This document shows positions 60,421 through 64,000 of a stretch of 64,000 nucleotides of DNA, in pieces. Under the pieces are notes generated by a model. That model made no database searches. It was given only the letters and a program-made list of their open reading frames with translations, and was not told the origin of the DNA. Both the position numbers and the translations under genes were made by a program. Origin of the DNA: Leishmania donovani (taxonomy: Eukaryota; Euglenozoa; Kinetoplastea; Trypanosomatida; Trypanosomatidae); contig NC_018230.1 of assembly GCF_000227135.1 (NCBI RefSeq), forward strand, positions 325,947 to 389,946, given 5' to 3'. How positions within the stretch are numbered: the first letter of the stretch is position 1; the number at the start of each line of letters is the position of its first letter.

Positions 60421-61161
60421 TGTCGCGCGTCGTGTGTATCGGTAAAAGGTAACGTCACTCTGAGCCAGAAGCCGCCTTGCCCGTTAAAGAGTGCGGCGAA
60501 AGCACAAAAAGTGCAGAATGGACAAAACAAAAGAAAAACAAGGGCCAGCCACAGCGGGAGTGAGGAAAAGGAGAGAAATTCAGAAAAAGCGCACCTTTTT
60601 TCGCGGAAAGCGATGTAGGCGGACTCATACACCATGATAGCATGCAGTAACGTGACCAATACACAGGAATAGAGCAAAAGAGAAGGACCGTACACTAATC
60701 ATTTCCATCTCATGCACAGTCTACCCACCTCCACTTTTGACAGCCTGATGACGACGCGAAGCTACACGTCGTAAAAAGCGCAGTAGCATATGCCGCCAAG
60801 GCACCAACTGCCAATTACGTTTTTCTGATCACACCGTCAGCTTCTCTTTTTTTTTTTGCTTCTTGTTGTTTTCGATGATTTCATAGCTTTACCGGCATTT
60901 GACTTCACCACAGTTCACGACATACACACACAAATAAAACAAGTCATGCATCGGGCTCAGGATCCTTGCATAAAGAAAGAAAAAAAATAAAGAACCTGTT
61001 ACCGCCGACGAGAGCACAAAAAAGGAAACAACAACAAAAAAAAAACAACAACCTTCCCTCTACATTTGTTGCTTTTCGCATTTCCTTATTAAATCTTACT
61101 TATTTTTAGAAGAGTTTCTCATTGTCATCCATTTTTTTACCTGTTTTCCTTCATCTCTGCA
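60421..61161. other. AT-richer intergenic spacer
   Basis: This stretch is non-coding. It is clearly more AT-rich than spacers further left, with T and A homopolymers (for example T near 60847-60858 and A-rich runs at 60977-60990 and 61019-61045). It should hold the 5' region of the MORN gene and the 3' UTR of eIF2-alpha. Confidence 0.55.
60476..60540 (-). promoter_or_regulatory. Candidate trans-splice acceptor (MORN gene)
   Basis: A T/C-rich tract on the coding strand (60540-60521) is followed by further T-rich sequence and the first AG at 60477-60476, which would leave a 5' UTR of about 55 bases before the ATG at 60420. This is inferred from the general trans-splicing rule. Confidence 0.4.
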
Positions 61162-62403
61162 TTAGTCAGCATCCTCATCATCATCGTCCTCTCCATCAAA
61201 ACCCTTCTTGCCTTCGTCTGCGTCGCCGTGAGGCTGCGGAGGCGTCACCACCTTCAGCTGGCCACCGCGCTTCTTGATTTCCGCCGTCATCGCCTCTATT
61301 GCCTCCTTCATTCGCTGAATACCCTCTTCCTTCATATCCGTGCGCGCTCGGATGCCATACTTGGGGGGTCCGATGATATTGACGGACAGGTGGATCTGGG
61401 GATCGCTGCCTTCTCCGTAGCTGCGGCCAAGAATGAGGACGTCGCGGATCGCCTCCACACCATCACACGCAAAGCACGTGATCTCGACTTCCGCAAACAG
61501 CGTCAACACCTTCAGCCGCATCGCGTTTTTCAGCGTCGACATCAGGCAGTCCGATATGGCTTTGTCAAGCTTCAGCGGACCCAGAATGCGCTCCACGTCT
61601 TCCGTCTGGTTCAGTTCGTAAAGCCACGTCCACGCGTGCTTGCCCGGTTCCCGCTGGTAAAGCGGATAGGCGATCATTTCCATTGCATCCATAGCGGGGA
61701 TATCGCACAGCTCAGCGACATGGCAAACAATAGAGCGAACTTCGTTCCCCTGGCGGAAGTGCGCTTCGCACGCCTTTGCTTCGTTGGGCGTTACCAGCTT
61801 CTTTGACAAGTCAATATAACCCTTGTCCTTGTCGATACGAATCACCTGCGCCGGCTCGGTACGGCCTACCTTGATCAGCTTTCCCATCGAGCGCACACGG
61901 CGCCTAGTCACCTCCGTGTACGGAATAATGCCTTCGCGCTTGCCGTACTCGAGCAGCTGCACTACCGCCGAGGTGTCATTCACCTGGGTGATTTTCACCC
62001 AAACGACGTCGTTGATCTTGGGCATCGTTTCCACGTAGAACGGAATGTCCTTGCCATCCCATGAGGTGATGCCCAGGCACCCGCAAACAAACTTCTGCTG
62101 ACGCTTGTTCAAGTCACGCATCCACTCCGGACGCTCGTTATTGCTACCCTTCGTCTCACCCTCCACAACCTGAGCGGAGAGAATTGTGGCCTTCTCAAGG
62201 AGCACCAGCAAGTGGTCCAGAGTTTTGCAGTCAACTGGAACTGGGAACGGCTCCGCTAATAGAAGCTTTCGCCGCGCCAGGCTCTGATTGAGGCGAAAGT
62301 ACTCTTTAGGAACGGCATAGTAGACATTGTCCGTCGTTCGGCAGCAGCACTTCGTTTTGTAGTCCACAGTTTCGGGACTATCGGTGACACAGTAAGAAGC
62401 CAT
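61162..62403 (-). CDS. Translation initiation factor eIF2 alpha subunit
   Basis: This 413-residue alpha subunit of eIF2 belongs to the complex that brings initiator tRNA to the 40S ribosome. The S1-type domain starts near residue 130 (NDVVWVKITQVNDTSAVVQL), includes LLEYGKREGIIPYTEV and TRRRVRSMGKLIKVGR, and continues to GYIDLSKKLV. A helical domain and the C-terminal alpha-beta domain follow (VEITCFACDGVEAIRDVL, VNIIGPPKYGIRA). The regulatory phosphorylation site (Ser51 in human) is a Thr here, T166, as known for trypanosomatids, and lies far from the N-terminus. This is because of an extension of about 120 residues with several Cys (KTKCCCRTT), which is lineage-specific. The tail is acidic (DGEDDDDEDAD). 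In L. major I recall this gene close to the end of chromosome 3. Confidence 0.96.
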   Translation of the reverse strand: MASYCVTDSPETVDYKTKCCCRTTDNVYYAVPKEYFRLNQSLARRKLLLAEPFPVPVDCKTLDHLLVLLEKATILSAQVVEGETKGSNNERPEWMRDLNKRQQKFVCGCLGITSWDGKDIPFYVETMPKINDVVWVKITQVNDTSAVVQLLEYGKREGIIPYTEVTRRRVRSMGKLIKVGRTEPAQVIRIDKDKGYIDLSKKLVTPNEAKACEAHFRQGNEVRSIVCHVAELCDIPAMDAMEMIAYPLYQREPGKHAWTWLYELNQTEDVERILGPLKLDKAISDCLMSTLKNAMRLKVLTLFAEVEITCFACDGVEAIRDVLILGRSYGEGSDPQIHLSVNIIGPPKYGIRARTDMKEEGIQRMKEAIEAMTAEIKKRGGQLKVVTPPQPHGDADEGKKGFDGEDDDDEDAD

Positions 62404-63898
62404 GCTTTCGCTGTTTCAAAATGTAATTCTTTCTTGGAGGCAGCACAGGTATCCCGCCATCACAAAAAAAGAGCATCAAAAAAAAAAGAGCAGAAAACAG
62501 CGGGAGGCACAAAGAGTTGGCAAGGAGTGTCGAGCATATTATAGGGCAGCAGAGAGCAAGAGACTCACCATTCACTCTCACGCTGAGGCGCGGACGTACA
62601 TGATAAAGCAGCGTAATGGCTGTATCCGTGTAGCGGTAAAAAAAAGAGAGCAGCTCACCAGCAGCTCGCTGTGTGAATAGACAACTTGAATGGTTGACGT
62701 TCGCTGTATAGACTTGCTCATCCCACCGTGACTTCCAAAAAAACTACATCGCACTGACCTTGCACTTCACGTGCTCCTCTGCGCCTCTTTATACAGCGCA
62801 CACAACCCAAAACCGTGCATCCTATTGCACAGCATAATGAGGTACTGAAACATTTTATAAGAAGAGATGTAGCTCGTCTGATTTAGCATTCGGCAACTAG
62901 CTGATTCAAGTCAGCCGTATTGCCGGTTACCACTAATTGTGAAGCCCCTGCACGCGCAGAGAGAAAAGCGCCAAAACTGCGCAATCGCGCAGCACCCCCA
63001 ATACGTACAGCACAAACAACAGCAACTCAATTGAGAATGACAGCAATCAGAGACAACCCTTTCCCGTTGACAGGGCCCCGCTGCCGTCCTTAGCACCAAC
63101 ATAAACTCAAAGACCCTCATCCCTGGCCGACGACAACGACATCAAATTTCCCTACTGCTTCTTCCGTCCAAAAACGACCGACGGGACCAACATGCGCAGG
63201 GGGGGGGGAATACGATCCCCATTAGCAGCTGTGGCCGGTACTCCGGTCTTCTTCCTCACTCCCTGCGCAGCGCTTTCGCACACCTCACTTCGACTCACCT
63301 TACTCGAGAGGAAAGTGACCCCTCGTCTAGCGAGCAGAAGCCTGTCTTCGAACCTTGTTCTCCAGCACCGCAGCACCGCCAAGAGGCACGAGAGAGATTT
63401 CACACATTTAGAAGCCTCTCCTCGTAGGACATCCATATAAGGATCATACTAGTGAATTTATCAGCGAAGGGAGAGTAGCTATCAGTGGTGTGGCGGTCAT
63501 ATACGGAAAACCCCATAGTTTCACCGACCCCAGGTCGCCTGCACGATGGACGCCGCAGAAAGGATACATGACGCTATGACTCACTACCTTTAGTGAGGCA
63601 ACAGCGCGACAGCTAACACAGAAACCGCTGCGCAGGGGGGGGGTAGAATCACACTCCACCAATAGAGAACAAACAGGGCATCTCAACTAAACCTAGCAAA
63701 GAGTCCCCAAGCGGGAAAGCGCAACCAAAAAACAAATCACAAAGCTCCAACAATGCCGCACACCAAACAACACGACCGAAGACTGACCGCGCTTCCTGAG
63801 CACGCGAACACATGCAACTGCTCTCGTTCTTCCCCATAATTCAATCTGCGCCGACACCCTCACGTCCACGGGTACACACGTACGTGTGCAGGTGCGCC
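62404..63898. other. Gene-free subtelomeric region
   Basis: There are 1.5 kb between the first gene and the telomeric repeats, with no supported coding sequence; frames here are at most about 90 codons. It holds the eIF2-alpha splice tract at its left end and G runs at about 63199-63208 and 63636-63644. By position it is the likely start region of the leftward polycistronic unit, but no core promoter motif can be recognised. Confidence 0.55.
62433..62487 (-). promoter_or_regulatory. Candidate trans-splice acceptor (eIF2 alpha)
   Basis: Two T runs on the coding strand (62487-62478 and 62470-62464) are followed by the first AG at 62434-62433, giving a 5' UTR of about 29 bases. The arrangement fits the known preference for the first AG after a pyrimidine tract. 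Confidence 0.55.
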
Positions 63899-63936
63899 GG
63901 TTAGGGTTAGGGTTAGGGTTAGGGTTAGGGTTAGGG
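63899..63936 (+). repeat. Telomeric hexamer run (TTAGGG)6
   Basis: Six perfect TTAGGG units, preceded by GG, are oriented with the G-rich strand towards the right end, as expected at the right end of a chromosome. The run is followed by other sequence, so it is either interstitial or the first block of a repeat mosaic. Confidence 0.95.
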
Positions 63937-64000
63937 TTTTTCTCTCCACTGATTCCTTGCACAGCGACACCCTCTCCAACAGGACGGGGGCGTGACGGTG
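63937..64000. other. Possible telomere-associated sequence
   Basis: The last 64 bases are non-repetitive and lie on the telomere side of the hexamer run. In Leishmania, telomeric hexamers alternate with conserved telomere-associated sequence (LCTAS) units, and this position fits that arrangement. I cannot confirm identity from memory. Confidence 0.4.

Noticed and set aside
63693..63962. Frame with repeated Asn-Pro from the telomeric hexamers
   Set aside because: Translation of TTAGGG repeats always gives such a product; it is not a gene.

Overview
The window looks like one end of a chromosome from a trypanosomatid of the Leishmania group (Leishmaniinae). The evidence is high GC over most of its length, long intronless genes with large low-complexity insertions, long intergenic spacers rich in purine/pyrimidine tracts and CA/GT microsatellites, every gene on the same (minus) strand, and a TTAGGG run at the right end oriented towards that end. 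The order inorganic pyrophosphatase ... eIF2-alpha near a telomere agrees with my recollection of the right end of L. major chromosome 3. No database was consulted, and I cannot name the species.

Layout, right (telomere) to left, which is also the direction of transcription. 63.9-64 kb: telomeric hexamers and possible telomere-associated sequence. 62.4-63.9 kb: gene-free subtelomere, the likely start of a polycistronic unit. 58.5-62.4 kb: eIF2-alpha, a MORN-repeat protein and a 104-residue one-helix protein, in a stretch that looks less GC-rich. 47.6-58 kb: a membrane-anchored multicopper oxidase, a putative mitochondrial 328-residue protein, a YtcJ-like amidohydrolase, an SFT2-like Golgi/endosome membrane protein and a family I inorganic pyrophosphatase with a mitochondrial-type leader. 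41-46.5 kb: the ribosome-biogenesis factor PPAN/SSF1 and an NLI-interacting-factor (Dullard/CTD-type) phosphatase. 5.4-40.3 kb: a 2001-residue protein with a mitochondrial-type N-terminus, a leucine-rich-repeat protein split by an assembly gap, two very large unrecognised proteins (1542 and 2322 residues), a C6H2 zinc-finger protein, a 395-residue putative mitochondrial protein and a choline/ethanolamine phosphotransferase with an apparent +1 frameshift. 1-4.64 kb: a large coiled-coil protein that runs off the left edge.

There are 18 genes, all on the minus strand, with no strand switch. This fits one RNA polymerase II polycistronic unit whose mRNAs are matured by trans-splicing and polyadenylation. 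I see no bacterial-style operators, ribosome binding sites or CRISPR arrays, and I recognised no mobile element, tRNA or rRNA gene. The genes do not form one pathway. Several predicted mitochondrial products (pyrophosphatase, the 395-, 328-, 104- and 2001-residue proteins) sit among translation and membrane-traffic genes.

Three points matter most to a user of this annotation. The run of N at 32159-32257 is probably false: its flanks share a 58-base identical overlap, and merging them restores one 1388-codon frame. The phosphotransferase is broken by one extra base in a homopolymer. The multicopper oxidase near the telomere keeps every copper ligand and has a tail with an acidic dileucine sorting motif.
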